Assembly (NCBI GenBank): GCA_039583345.1
Contig: JAZDSJ010000002.1
Location: 1-64,000, forward strand
Length of the DNA stretch: 64,000 bases
Direction: 5' to 3'
Source: Tectiglobus diatomicola
GTDB lineage: Bacteria; Pseudomonadota; Alphaproteobacteria; Rhizobiales; Hyphomicrobiaceae
A program made the position numbers and the translations under genes. Shown here in pieces: positions 27,099 to 36,979 of the stretch. How positions within the stretch are numbered: the stretch's first letter is position 1; each line of letters begins with the position of its first letter. The notes beneath the pieces were generated by a model, which was not told where the DNA came from, ran no database searches, and was given only the letters and a program-made list of their open reading frames with translations.

Positions 27099-28943
27099 TG
27101 TACTTTATATATAGAGTTATTTGGTTTAATGTAAAAACCACATTATGCTTCAAACAATATGTTTTATTCTTCTGTTAAATGTTGCACCTATCTACACTCA
27201 CTTCTTAAAGAGTTAATACAATTCAGTCCTTAACATCTATACAATGTATAGGCTCTACACTCTAAACGTCAATCTTCTTGAAACGCAACTAATTACATTA
27301 ACATACAATAATTAACATAGCCTCAGATTTTAACGACTTGTTATAATTTAAAAAAATAGGCTATTGGTATAGTTGAATAATATTTAGCAAAAAATTAAAA
27401 AGCTACAGGTGTAAATTACTTTTTCTGAGAAACAAATTTATTATGCTTAATTCCTTATTCATTTGATACGTAAACGATAATAATTAAAATCAACCCTAAC
27501 AAAAAACATTTGAGTATCTACTATCGTAATAACGATGTCCGATATATTGTCCTATTTGAAGAATTCATGTTTAATCGATGCTAAATAATAATTAGTTAAG
27601 GTCCAGCTCTAGAAAGAAACATACCTCATATATACTATATCAGTATATGCTTATTTAGCTGTTCACTATTTGTAATTATATCTGAGCTTACAAAATACTA
27701 CATAGTTATGAAAATATATCTACTTCAAAAGAGTAACTAAAAAACACGAAGAATTAGACTTCATCTTACCGTATTAGAAGCTATCTTTCTGTTAAGGACA
27801 GCATTATTGTAGCTATAGCGAAAGTAGTTATGATGATAGCTAAAATCAACTCTTTTGCGTTGAAGCGTGTCTTCCTACGCATATCCACCCACAACTTTTT
27901 TGTTATACATTTTCGAATTGGTGCCAGTAGAATGCGATAAATACTATTACAAACAGTGCCGCGCGACAAGTCGGCACATAAAATAAAAATTATGTTTTTA
28001 ATCTATAATCCAGCTATTAATTATTATCAAATTATAATATTATTATAATATGATAAAGTGTGTTATTCCTAATTTAGGATTACTATTTTGTTATAAATAA
28101 TTATGTCAAATCTCATTCTAATACTAACCTAAATAGTAGACGTAACAGTCATTAATGTAAAATTAATAACTATTTAAATTTTATGTTATATTGCTTATAT
28201 CAATTTATTAGAATACTTACCTATTTAGATATTCTCTCAGGACATTTGAAATGTTTTAGAAGAATTTACCATCTACGCACCTTCTAACATGAACGTTTTA
28301 ATAGTTTCAAATTGAGTATCCTCATGAATCTAATGAATTTAACTCAATGCATTATAGTAAAACTAGAAGTCAAATAGCGATTAAATTTATAACTAGACTT
28401 TCGAATTAGTATTACAAAGATCTGGTTTAGAAGTATTCGCTGTAATGAACTTTAGATATGATAGGCTCTCAAAGAGGCAGTTACGCACCGCTTTTATAAA
28501 AAACTACAGTCGTATAAGTGATATGATGTGAAGTAGGTTAGTTCATCTAGTACCAATCATCACCCTAGTTTGGCACAAAAAAATTATCCCGCAACTTATA
28601 TTTACAACTCTGCTTATTTCTAAAATTGATCATTCCCACCCGGTATAGCCTATCAACATGGCACCAAAATTCTTACTGTAAAGCTATTACATTCCGTGTA
28701 TTTTTAATTTCTATAGTTTGTAGAGTAAATTTGACCCCCAATCATAATTTTAAAGAAGGTGCTTAACCCAGCGTCAAGAGTGAATTCAATAATTGCATGT
28801 ACGGTTGTAAATACTTTAATGTTTATCCTCTCAAAATAATAATACCAAATAGCCTAAGCGTCTAAATAGTTATATGGGACAATAAATAATATTATTTGTT
28901 CTATTTTTGTTCTTATTTTTTTGTATTCTGCTATATTAAAAAT
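27099..28943. other. 1.8 kb gene desert between prs and the Y-family polymerase gene
   Basis: The largest gap in the window. It is very AT-rich with many short A/T palindromes around 28018-28060. A minus-strand frame at 27781-27969 could encode 62 residues with one hydrophobic C-terminal segment, but has no family match. The stretch 28460-28640 has longer open runs in one plus-strand frame, unrecognised. It is probably decayed former coding DNA, by analogy with the readable relic at 34202. Confidence 0.45.
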
Positions 28944-30233
28944 ATGACTTACAGAACAAAACAATCCTCTTCCCATACTCTACGCTGGCTATTTTTCGAT
29001 TTGGATAGTTATTTTGCAAGCGTAGAGCAACAAGATAATCCTCATCTTCGCGGTAAAAAAATCGTTATTGTGCCTAGTATGACAGATGCAACTTGCGCTA
29101 TTGCAGCAAGTTATGAGGCTAAAGCACATGGCATTACGACAGGCACTAAGATATACGACGCAAAAAGGATTTGCCCTGATCTCATCTGCGTGCTTGCTCG
29201 CCACGATGTTTATGTAGCATATCATGAGCGTATTTTTAGTGAAGTGAATCGACATCTACCAATTGATAAACGCTGTTCAATTGATGAGGGTGCTTGCCGC
29301 CTTATGCGCAATGAATGCGATCATAATCAAGCTATAACAATAGCTAAGAAGATCAAACAAGGTCTTAAAAAAAATATTGGCCCTGCCATTAGCTGCTCAA
29401 TTGGTATCGCACAAAACATGTTTTTAGCGAAAATTGCCAGTAATTTACAAAAGCCGGATGGCCTAGTTGTGCTATCGCCAAATAATTATAGAAACAGATT
29501 ATTTGCAATGAATCTAGATGAGTTTTCAGGCATTGGTACAAATATAAAATTTCGTTTAAATCAAGCTGGCATTTATTCTGTTGCGCAGCTTTGGTATGCT
29601 GATCCAAAGCTTATACGAAAAATATGGGGTAGTGTAGCTGGTGAAGTGTTTTGGTACCGACTGCACGGCTACGACATTACGGATGGACCAACAAAGAAGC
29701 GTATAGTAGGTCATAGCCGAGTTCTTGACCCTGCTTTACGCCAAAGTGATAAAGCCTATTTAGTTGCGAAGCAATTAACATTAAAAGCCTGCACGAGGCT
29801 AAGACGATATAATCTGTGTGCTCGGAAGTTTTCCGTGTCGATAAGCACCATAGGACAAAGGAAAAACCCTGGACTGAAATGGTCTAAAGAAACATCGTTT
29901 GTAGCCTCACAAGATAGTTTCATTGTACTTAAAACCCTGGGGCGGTTATGGAACCAAATGCAGAAGGATACACTCAAAGCATCATTGTTAAAGGTATCTG
30001 TAGCCTTACATGACCTACACGAGCAGCAAGAAACAACGCTAGATTTATTTGACAGCCCTGAAAGTTGTCAACGTAAAAGGCATCACGTGTGCTTATCTTA
30101 CGCTATAGATGCGCTAAACAAGCGCTTCGGTGCTCAAACCGTAACAATGGGTCTGTATCCCAAAACAACTGCAGGGTATGTCGGAACCAAGATTGCTTTT
30201 TCGCGCGTACCTGAAAAGGATGAATTCCTATAA
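28944..30233 (+). CDS. Y-family DNA polymerase (DinB/UmuC-like)
   Basis: Translesion polymerase of a form common in alphaproteobacteria. The 429-residue product keeps the palm carboxylates in FFDLDSYFASVEQQ and in CSIDEGACRL. ASYEAKAHGITTGTKIYDAKR is the finger segment and ISCSIGIAQNMFLAKIASNLQKPDG leads to the helix-hairpin-helix region (FSGIGTNIKFRL). The little-finger domain follows. The ATG at 28944 is chosen; the frame extends to 28896 with a hydrophobic stretch that does not belong to the family. It is close to Pol IV but longer, so I leave the symbol blank. Confidence 0.9.
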   Translation: MTYRTKQSSSHTLRWLFFDLDSYFASVEQQDNPHLRGKKIVIVPSMTDATCAIAASYEAKAHGITTGTKIYDAKRICPDLICVLARHDVYVAYHERIFSEVNRHLPIDKRCSIDEGACRLMRNECDHNQAITIAKKIKQGLKKNIGPAISCSIGIAQNMFLAKIASNLQKPDGLVVLSPNNYRNRLFAMNLDEFSGIGTNIKFRLNQAGIYSVAQLWYADPKLIRKIWGSVAGEVFWYRLHGYDITDGPTKKRIVGHSRVLDPALRQSDKAYLVAKQLTLKACTRLRRYNLCARKFSVSISTIGQRKNPGLKWSKETSFVASQDSFIVLKTLGRLWNQMQKDTLKASLLKVSVALHDLHEQQETTLDLFDSPESCQRKRHHVCLSYAIDALNKRFGAQTVTMGLYPKTTAGYVGTKIAFSRVPEKDEFL

Positions 30234-30559
30234 TGATAAAGATCAGATCCATGAAAGCGGTTTCATAAATACTCGAAACTAATATCACCTAAATAACCTG
30301 ATTCTTATGTTCAATATTCCTCGAGAGTCAAGTTTTTAACACGTGAAGACATATGAAATAATCTACAGTCTAGTATTTATAGCACTCAATAATTCTTTAC
30401 GAGCACACTGCAAGTAATTCTTACTAAGGCCAGTTGATAAAATCATTGAGTATCACAAGGCTTAGATATGCTTTACTATGCTAATATACAAACTACAAAA
30501 GCTGGAAAACTACGAGAGAATGACTGAGTGGTGATACGTGAGAAGCAACCTATTTAAAA
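30234..30559. other. Gene-free interval between convergent genes
   Basis: 326 bases between the polymerase gene and gpx. No gene, and no convincing terminator, is visible. Confidence 0.35.
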
Positions 30560-31114
30560 TTATTTCAATTCAGCTTCGATGGCTTTTATCAGCCGGGATG
30601 ATGAAGGTTTAGTTGTAGAGTGAAAAAAATTAACCAATTCTCCTTTTCTACTTATTAAATATTTGTGGAAATTCCATTTAGGTGCACCTGCCAACCCGAA
30701 TCTCGAGCGTGCTAATTTATAAAATGGATGTGCATCTTTACCTTTTACATTATATTTCATAGTAATTGGAAAAGTAACCCCGTAGTTTCTTTTACAGAAA
30801 GTAGAAATTTCTTCAGAAGTGCCTGGTTCTTGAGAGCCGAAGTCGTTACTAGGTACTCCTATAACCATAAACCCCTGACTTCTAAAATTTTGAAAAAGTT
30901 TCTCAAGTCCGTCGTACTGTCCAGTGAAGCCACATTTAGATGCAGTATTAACAATTAAAATCACCTTACCTTTTAGGTCGTCCAAGCTAATAGGTTTACC
31001 AGTCAGTAAAGGCTGGAAGACAAAACTATTAGTAGGCATCTTTGTATGTGCTGTCTTTGAAAATAAAGCCATTATAACCCCAAGTAATAATCTGAAATAA
31101 ATGCGATTATTCAT
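30560..31114 (-). CDS. Glutathione peroxidase family protein, exported
   Basis: Thiol peroxidase of the Cys-type Gpx family. The 184-residue product has an N-terminal hydrophobic signal (about 1-24, ending near KTAHT), so it is probably periplasmic. The active site has Cys61 in NTASKCGFTGQY, a Gln in SNDFGSQEP, and Trp and Asn in APKWNFHKY. A second family block is FCKRNYGVTFPI. The reductant may be thioredoxin instead of glutathione, as for many bacterial members. It is convergent with the polymerase gene. Confidence 0.9.
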   Translation of the reverse strand: MNNRIYFRLLLGVIMALFSKTAHTKMPTNSFVFQPLLTGKPISLDDLKGKVILIVNTASKCGFTGQYDGLEKLFQNFRSQGFMVIGVPSNDFGSQEPGTSEEISTFCKRNYGVTFPITMKYNVKGKDAHPFYKLARSRFGLAGAPKWNFHKYLISRKGELVNFFHSTTKPSSSRLIKAIEAELK

Positions 31115-31355
31115 TAAGTTTTACCCGCTTGTTTTCACAAATCACGAAGGTCATAAAAGAGTTAGCCGATGACAGGTTTCATAATTGGAAAATGATATTT
31201 TGCGTTTAGAGACCACTACAGTTAAATTTTTAGTGTAATTTTTAAAAGAATTATGACTGTTTGTGCCATGGCCACATTCTGATAGACATAACGCATAAAC
31301 TCGTTGTCGTAATCACGCAGCAAAATCCAAATAAAGCTGTTTGAATGAACTCTTC

Positions 31356-31781
31356 TTACCTTGAACCATTTTGTTTCCCAAGGCCATAGATCCCAGCAAA
31401 AACCAAAGTGACCCAAGCCAACATGATTGTAACTCCACCAACTGGCGTCACACTTAAAAGTAGTGGAATGCCTAGCCATACTGAAAGATAGATACTAAAA
31501 CTAAAAAGTATTGTACCAATAAGGAAAAGTAAACTACTAAGTTTAATAACATAAGCTGCAAGTGATGTACTTCCATTCAACATAGATAATCCTATTGCCG
31601 TTACTACAACAGCATGCACCTGATTATATCGTACAGCCGTCATTAAGAAACGAAAATGCTCTGCACTTATGTTTTCTCTTAGACTATGTTCTGCAAATGC
31701 GCCAAAAACTACAGAAATAAGCCCTAGTGTCGCTCCAGATGCTAAGATCATGCTATTACTCCATAGTAAAAGAATATACAT
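31356..31781 (-). CDS. DUF423 (YgdD-like) small membrane protein
   Basis: A 141-residue integral membrane protein with four predicted helices. DUF423 hallmarks are the N-terminal FGAFAEHSLR (usual GAFGAHGL) and RYNQVHAV near residue 51, with the late TPVGGVTIMLAW (usual PIGG). Function is unknown. The ATG at 31751 would give a product 10 residues shorter and equally plausible. It lies 77 bases downstream of nei on the same strand and could share its transcript. An overlapping frame at 31222-31479 is a shadow. Confidence 0.85.
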   Translation of the reverse strand: MYILLLWSNSMILASGATLGLISVVFGAFAEHSLRENISAEHFRFLMTAVRYNQVHAVVVTAIGLSMLNGSTSLAAYVIKLSSLLFLIGTILFSFSIYLSVWLGIPLLLSVTPVGGVTIMLAWVTLVFAGIYGLGKQNGSR

Positions 31782-31858
31782 TAATGTGTTTCTTGACTTT
31801 GATTAATCTAGCATTGTATGTAATACAAAGTATTTCATACAATTCATATGATCATAAT

Positions 31859-32644
31859 TCAATCCTTCAAAGGTTGACATATTTCACAAATGAATGCTCT
31901 TCTTCCGTTGATTTCGAGACGATGGACACTACATCCACATGTCGGGCAATTTGTTTTTCCAAATATATTGACCCGTTCGCCATATCTGCTGCTTGAACGC
32001 GTGCCATCCATTACCGTTATGATAGCGTTTTGTTCCACTCCGATCTTAAGAAGCTTTTTTGCATCTTGCCAAAGCGCCTCAAGATTTTCTCTACCTATTT
32101 GTTTACCTTGAATATTCGGGTGAATGCGGGCTCGCCATAATAGTTCGGTTCTATAAATATTCCCTATTCCTGCAATTACAGATTGGTCCATCAACAATCG
32201 ACCAATAGGAGCGCGGCTTTTGTCAATTCTATCTATGGCGCGTACCGCATCCGCATCATCGCGTAATACATCAGGCCCAATACGACCAATAAGATGATCA
32301 AGTCCAGTGCGATTTATTATCGTACATATGGTAGGCCCGTTTACATCTACATAATGTGTACTGCTGACAAGGCGTACTCTGACAGCACCTTTGGGTGATC
32401 TGAGCGGCAATTTACAACTGTGAATATGGCCAAATAGACCGAGATGTATGTGCAGCCACCGTGAACCTTCAAATCCGATCACGATGTGCTTGCCGTAAGC
32501 TTCTACAGATTGACAATGAAGCCCATCTAAGGTTGCAGCCTCGCGGCTAAAGCGGCCTTGAGGAGACATTACATATACGGGTTGCTCAACGAGAACCTGA
32601 CTTAAATCTCTTGCAGCCCTATGAATAGTGTGGCCCTCCGGCAT
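31859..32644 (-). CDS. nei: Endonuclease VIII-like DNA glycosylase (Fpg/Nei family)
   Basis: Removes oxidised bases and cuts the abasic site by beta-delta elimination. The 261-residue product begins MPEGHTIHR, with the catalytic Pro and Glu of the Nei branch. The helix-two-turn-helix region contains QSVIAGIGNIYRTELLW, and the C-terminus is an intact four-Cys zinc finger (CPTC and CEIC, with the binding Arg in the hairpin between). The PEGHTIHR form resembles Nei and its paralogues more than Fpg. It is divergent from nothing nearby; DUF423 and gpx follow on the same strand. Confidence 0.93.
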   Translation of the reverse strand: MPEGHTIHRAARDLSQVLVEQPVYVMSPQGRFSREAATLDGLHCQSVEAYGKHIVIGFEGSRWLHIHLGLFGHIHSCKLPLRSPKGAVRVRLVSSTHYVDVNGPTICTIINRTGLDHLIGRIGPDVLRDDADAVRAIDRIDKSRAPIGRLLMDQSVIAGIGNIYRTELLWRARIHPNIQGKQIGRENLEALWQDAKKLLKIGVEQNAIITVMDGTRSSSRYGERVNIFGKTNCPTCGCSVHRLEINGRRAFICEICQPLKD

Positions 32645-33022
32645 TTCTCAATTACACCATAAAGCAATAATAACTTTACACCAAATTTGATTATATTGTA
32701 AAAGCAACAGAACCCTTTCATAAGATTTAATCATTGAAGATCCGTAAGTTTTCTATTCTGCAATAGCTTATAGTCAAATCGATATGTACTATTAACAGTA
32801 TTTCTTATTAAATCTTTAAAGTTTTAAATTGAGAAAATATGAGAAAGATAAATCCGATTATCTAAGCTTCCTGATAAATCCTACAAAATTCAACTAAAGA
32901 TCAACGAACTTTCTTATCAGTAATGCAAGAACATTTCTCAAGACTATATCTATTTTTTGATCCAAAACAAATAACATGTAATAAAATTAACTCTCCTCTC
33001 ATTTGGAAAATCTTATCTTAAC
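32645..33022. other. Gene-free interval between nei and the Sua5 gene
   Basis: 378 AT-rich bases with no readable gene or strong hairpin. Confidence 0.35.
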
Positions 33023-33976
33023 TTAGGGGCTTGCTGCACGTTTTAGACGATCGTTAATAGCAACTCCAATACCGTAATTTGGAATTGGCATTACGGCGAT
33101 GCATTGAGAGTTGGTTGCATCAAGATTACGCAGTGCTGCAAATAGGTTAGATGCAGCTTCCATAAGATCACCAGATGAACTAAGGTTAATAATTGGCCCA
33201 GTATGTCTGGGCACCTCTGGTCCAAATGCGAGAAAAGCTTCTTCTGGTTTTGGTTCTAATATATTAAGACGAACAGAACATCGTGGAGCATAGTGACTTA
33301 TCAGCTGTCCCGGAGAAATTGGTCGTGGATAAACTTTACTTCCGAAGGTTTTATTTATTCGACCAGTAAAAATCTTAACATCGTCAAGTGCTATACAGCC
33401 ATGACGTAAAATAGTTATCATATTTTCGGACGTATCAATAATAGTTGATTCCAATCCGTGCTTTGATGGGCCTGCATCTAAAACAATCGATACTTTATTA
33501 CCGAAATCAGAAATAACATGCTCTGCAGTAGTTGCACTTATATGTCCTGAGATATTTGCCGAAGGCGCAGCTATTGGGCATCCTGCAGTTTCAATCAACT
33601 TACATGCAACAGGGTGCGTCGGAATTCTAATGGCTACCGTTTTCAGCCCATTAACTACCACGTCCGAAATCATACTACCGTTAACCATGGGTAAAACTAG
33701 CGTCATTGGCCCTGGCCAGAAAGCATCCGCAAGTTTTTCTGCAAGAGAATTAAATGAAGCTACTTTTTTAGCCTCTATCATATTTGCAACATGAACGATT
33801 AACGGATTAAAACGCGGGCGCCCTTTCGTTGTAAATATTTTTAAGACTGCAGTCGAATTTGTAGCATCTGCTCCAAGACCATAGACAGTTTCTGTGGGAA
33901 ATCCCACAAGTTCACCATTGCAAATAGCTTCTGCCGCAGCAGATATATTTTTTTGTATTGCCTCCAAAGTCGCCAT
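33023..33976 (-). CDS. tsaC: L-threonylcarbamoyladenylate synthase, long Sua5 form
   Basis: Makes threonylcarbamoyl-AMP for the t6A37 modification of tRNAs that read ANN codons. The 317 residues comprise the YrdC domain (about 10-200), with PTETVYGLGADA near 29-40, KGRPRFNPLIVHV near 51-63 and APSANISGH, plus the C-terminal Sua5 domain (about 205-315) starting after the PISPGQLISHYAP linker. The long form is normal in Rhizobiales. It is divergent from the acyl-CoA dehydrogenase pseudogene, a neighbour pairing I also recall from relatives. Confidence 0.94.
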   Translation of the reverse strand: MATLEAIQKNISAAAEAICNGELVGFPTETVYGLGADATNSTAVLKIFTTKGRPRFNPLIVHVANMIEAKKVASFNSLAEKLADAFWPGPMTLVLPMVNGSMISDVVVNGLKTVAIRIPTHPVACKLIETAGCPIAAPSANISGHISATTAEHVISDFGNKVSIVLDAGPSKHGLESTIIDTSENMITILRHGCIALDDVKIFTGRINKTFGSKVYPRPISPGQLISHYAPRCSVRLNILEPKPEEAFLAFGPEVPRHTGPIINLSSSGDLMEAASNLFAALRNLDATNSQCIAVMPIPNYGIGVAINDRLKRAASP

Positions 33977-34201
33977 CGTTTCACCTAAATTATTGCAGTT
34001 TTTAAGATAAAGAACTAATTCATGAAATATTTTTCATTCGTCAGACCATATTAAAGTTGCCATGTACTATATTCACTTAAGAAATGTAATACCTAGCATA
34101 ATTTTTAAAAGCCGGAAGATGCATAAGTAATGACCTACGAAGTATCCGTTTATACAATTACATAATACTAAATTAAGTAATTGATCTCCAAACATTAGAT
34201 A

Positions 34202-35042
34202 TATAACTGGGTCTATGACGGCATTGATACTGAGACTATTAGTCATCTTATGAAGCAAGCTGGACAATTTTCTTTAGAGGTTTTTGAACCCTTAAACTGA
34301 CACAGAGATACAGTTGGTATTGAGTTTAAAGACGGTAATGTTGAAATGCCAAAAGGATGGAAGAACACTTACAAGCAATTTTGTAAAGGTGGTTAGAAAG
34401 AGACCAATATAGCTTTCAGCCTCTTCCCACTTCTTACTCAAAGTGTGAGAATATCAATAGAGCAGGTGATACAGAGGCACTTTAAAAACTATATCTACCG
34501 AAGATAGATAGAGAACTGCTGCTAACTTTGCTCTTCTGACACAAGTAGCTTAGGCTTTTTTGCGAGTGTTGCTGTTGAAGTAATTTCAATTGGGATCTAA
34601 GTACATGGCTGAGTCGGTTATATCAAAAAAGCTGGTATTGCCCAATTTTACTGTGGTGCTAGTATTTTACCTATTTATGAGGGTACAAACGGTATTCAGG
34701 TAATAGATTTATTAAAAGAAAAATACCTCTCAATGTAAAATAGGGTATTGAGGTCTATATTCACGGTTGAAGTTTTTTACAGATCAAATAAAGGCATTAA
34801 ATCATAAGGAATTGACTTGTTTAGATTAAGACTTAAAGAAGCTTTTCTAACATTTTCTGAAGCTTCGAAAGATATAATCAATCAATTAAAGAATAATAAG
34901 CAGGCCCCTCCGAGAAACGAGTCAGTGTTTGCGATTATTTGGTTTAACTGCAAGTGGAATTTATCTCGCACAAAAATCTTTATTTGTCGTGCAGAAATAT
35001 AAAAGCCTCGGAAAGCTATCGTTACAAGAGCCAACGTATTAA
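34202..35042 (+). pseudogene. Decayed acyl-CoA dehydrogenase (fatty acid beta-oxidation)
   Basis: Fragments of one acyl-CoA dehydrogenase are readable in order. An N-terminal piece (from 34217) gives GQFSLEVFEPLN, stop, then DGNVEMPKGWKNTYKQF. It jumps to AFSLFPLLTQ (near 34410) and then to a C-terminal part: LTQVA-stop-AF and VAVEVISIGI-stop-VHG-stop-VGYIKKAGIAQF, then IYEGTNGIQVIDLL (near 34690). The last pieces are LRLKEAFLTFSEASKD (34820 on) and, in a shifted frame, LRLFGLTASGIYLAQKSL (34935 on). In an intact enzyme of about 600 residues these lie in the same order. At least five in-frame stops, frameshifts and large internal deletions rule out function. Left and right ends are approximate. 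Confidence 0.85.
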
Positions 35043-35531
35043 ACGTAGTTAGTCTGTAATTTCTATCTTTTAAGGATCCGAAGTTACGACTTTTGTTAGT
35101 ACTAGCATATGCCTTAAGATTAAATAATACGTAGTGAGGATTTACTAAATCTCAATTCTACCTCTTAGAATACCGTACTCCCAAAAATGTAATTTTCCAC
35201 TCAACAAAAATATTTAAAGACTATTAATATAGCTATTTTAAATACTTTTAAAGTCGATAATTAAATTTTCGCTCTGATAATCTATAAAGTTATATTTCTA
35301 GCTAAAAAAGTACAAAATTAAATCCTTATTCGTTTGTAATACTATCTAGAAAACTGAACTGGCAAAGCGAAAGAAATTCGTGCTTACTATTTCAATAAAG
35401 TCTAAATAAACTACCCTGCTTAACGTATGACATTCTCAAGCGATGCGTGCTTAGCAGTTGCTCTAATTAGAGAGTACAATTTTTATACCAGATACAAACA
35501 CGCACATCTAATCAATGAAGGGTTATTGTGT
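35043..35531. other. Gene-free interval before ccmA
   Basis: 489 bases. It may hold the last remnants of the acyl-CoA dehydrogenase and the ccm promoter, but neither can be read. The ccmA frame is open back to 35427 without family similarity. Confidence 0.35.
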
Positions 35532-36227
35532 ATGATAGAGATACTATTAAAGATTACAGATCTAGTAGTAAAGCGAAGTGATTGTATCGTTTTAAATAAT
35601 GTCAACGTCGAAATTACTTCCGGCGAAGCTGTAATCGTTACTGGCCCCAACGGTGTTGGCAAAACAACACTGTTGCGGGCAATTGCTGGATATATTCCAA
35701 TTGTATCCGGATCTATATTGATGAAAGGCATAGATCCTCAGGTCGAAATTTCGGAACGGTTGCACTATATCGGACATCATAATGCTCTGATGCATGCGCT
35801 ATCAGTACGTGAAAACCTCAAGTTTTGGGCCGAATTTCTTGATGAAGAATATCATAAGTGTGGAAATAAAAACTCCCGCACAATATCAACTGACTCAGTG
35901 GAGACAGCACTTGAATTTTTCCGTCTTGATAAATTAGCTGAACAGCCAGTAGCCTATCTTTCTGCAGGGCAAAAACGACGCGCAGCCTTAGCACGTCTTA
36001 TGGTTGCATATAGACCGTTATGGCTACTTGATGAACCAACAGTAGCCCTTGATAATGAGAGTGTTAAAACTTTGACTAGCCTTGCAAACACACATCTTCG
36101 TAATGGCGGGCTTATCCTAGCTGCAACGCATTTCCCGTTGCTATTTGAAATGTCTAATGAAATAGAGCTTCTTTGGCCCGATAAAGATACAGACGATGCA
36201 TTCACTTCTGGAGAGGAGATAAAATGA
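35532..36227 (+). CDS. ccmA: Heme exporter ATP-binding protein CcmA
   Basis: ATPase of the CcmABCD complex, which releases heme-loaded CcmE for cytochrome c maturation. The 231-residue product has Walker A GPNGVGKTT, the Q-loop region HHNALMHALSVRENL and the signature LSAGQKRRAALARL. Walker B is LWLLDEPT, and a switch His lies in AATHF. The ATG at 35532 is chosen because the preceding 35 codons are not family-like. Its stop overlaps the ccmB start by four bases (ATGA), with GAGAGGAG just upstream as the ccmB ribosome binding site. Confidence 0.95.
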   Translation: MIEILLKITDLVVKRSDCIVLNNVNVEITSGEAVIVTGPNGVGKTTLLRAIAGYIPIVSGSILMKGIDPQVEISERLHYIGHHNALMHALSVRENLKFWAEFLDEEYHKCGNKNSRTISTDSVETALEFFRLDKLAEQPVAYLSAGQKRRAALARLMVAYRPLWLLDEPTVALDNESVKTLTSLANTHLRNGGLILAATHFPLLFEMSNEIELLWPDKDTDDAFTSGEEIK

Positions 36228-36892
36228 GAAGTTTCAGCATTTTATTACTGCGTGACATCCGTGTAGCATTTCGAGAAGGCGAAGCAATCGGTACGGCAAT
36301 TGGGTTCTATTTAATAGTTGTAGCGCTAGTACCTATTGCTGTTGGGCCTGACCCAAAGCTCCTGAGCAAGATTGCACCTGGGATTCTATGGGTAGCACTT
36401 CTATTATCAGCCCTACTTTCATTGAAGCGAATTTTTAAAACAGATTTCGAAGATGGTACTCTGGAGATAATAGCAACATCAAGTTTACCACTTGAACTAA
36501 CTACCGCAGCTAAGAGCTTGGCGCACTGGTTGACCACTAGTTTGCCTCTAGTTCTTTTCACACCGCTCGCCGGGACTATATATGATCTGGATACCATAAC
36601 TTGCCTTGTACTTATACTTACTATGTTAGTTGGAACGCTGGCAATCAGTTTTTTAGGAAGTATCGCCGCGGCACTCACTTTGCAGACACGGCAAGGTGGT
36701 GTTTTAGTTGCTATCATAGTATTACCGCTTTATTTGCCAACATTGATTTACGGGACAGTCACAGTTTCTATCACATCGATGCCACCTGGCGACCCATGGC
36801 CATCGTTTTTACTACTATGTTCTTTATCCTTAGCATCGTTAGCGATCGGACCGTGGGCATCTGCTGCGGCATTGAGACACCAATTGCAATAG
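36224..36892 (+). CDS. ccmB: Heme exporter membrane protein CcmB
   Basis: Membrane partner of CcmA in System I cytochrome c maturation. The 222 residues form six hydrophobic segments. Characteristic sequences are the N-terminal LLLRDIRVAFREGE, PKLLSKIAPGILWVALLLSALLS broken by the family's WVA turn, the DFEDGTLE loop and VLPLYLPTLIYG. It is translationally coupled to ccmA. ccmC follows after an 87-base gap. Confidence 0.94.
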   Translation: MRSFSILLLRDIRVAFREGEAIGTAIGFYLIVVALVPIAVGPDPKLLSKIAPGILWVALLLSALLSLKRIFKTDFEDGTLEIIATSSLPLELTTAAKSLAHWLTTSLPLVLFTPLAGTIYDLDTITCLVLILTMLVGTLAISFLGSIAAALTLQTRQGGVLVAIIVLPLYLPTLIYGTVTVSITSMPPGDPWPSFLLLCSLSLASLAIGPWASAAALRHQLQ

Positions 36893-36979
36893 AAGTTGCC
36901 TTAGTTTTGAGAAAATTCTCATATAGATTGGGGTGTGATAAATAGCTAAATAATTAGTACACATTAAAATCGGATTAAA

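Noticed and set aside
27781..27969. Minus-strand 62-codon frame with one hydrophobic C-terminal segment.
   Set aside because: No family match and no ribosome binding site that decides a start. Hydrophobic stretches arise often in AT-rich noncoding DNA.
31222..31479. 85-codon minus-strand frame overlapping the 3' end of the DUF423 gene.
   Set aside because: It is in another frame of the DUF423 gene and lacks any family similarity.
34073..34267. 64-codon minus-strand frame next to the Sua5 gene.
   Set aside because: It overlaps the N-terminal part of the plus-strand acyl-CoA dehydrogenase relic, which explains the sequence better.
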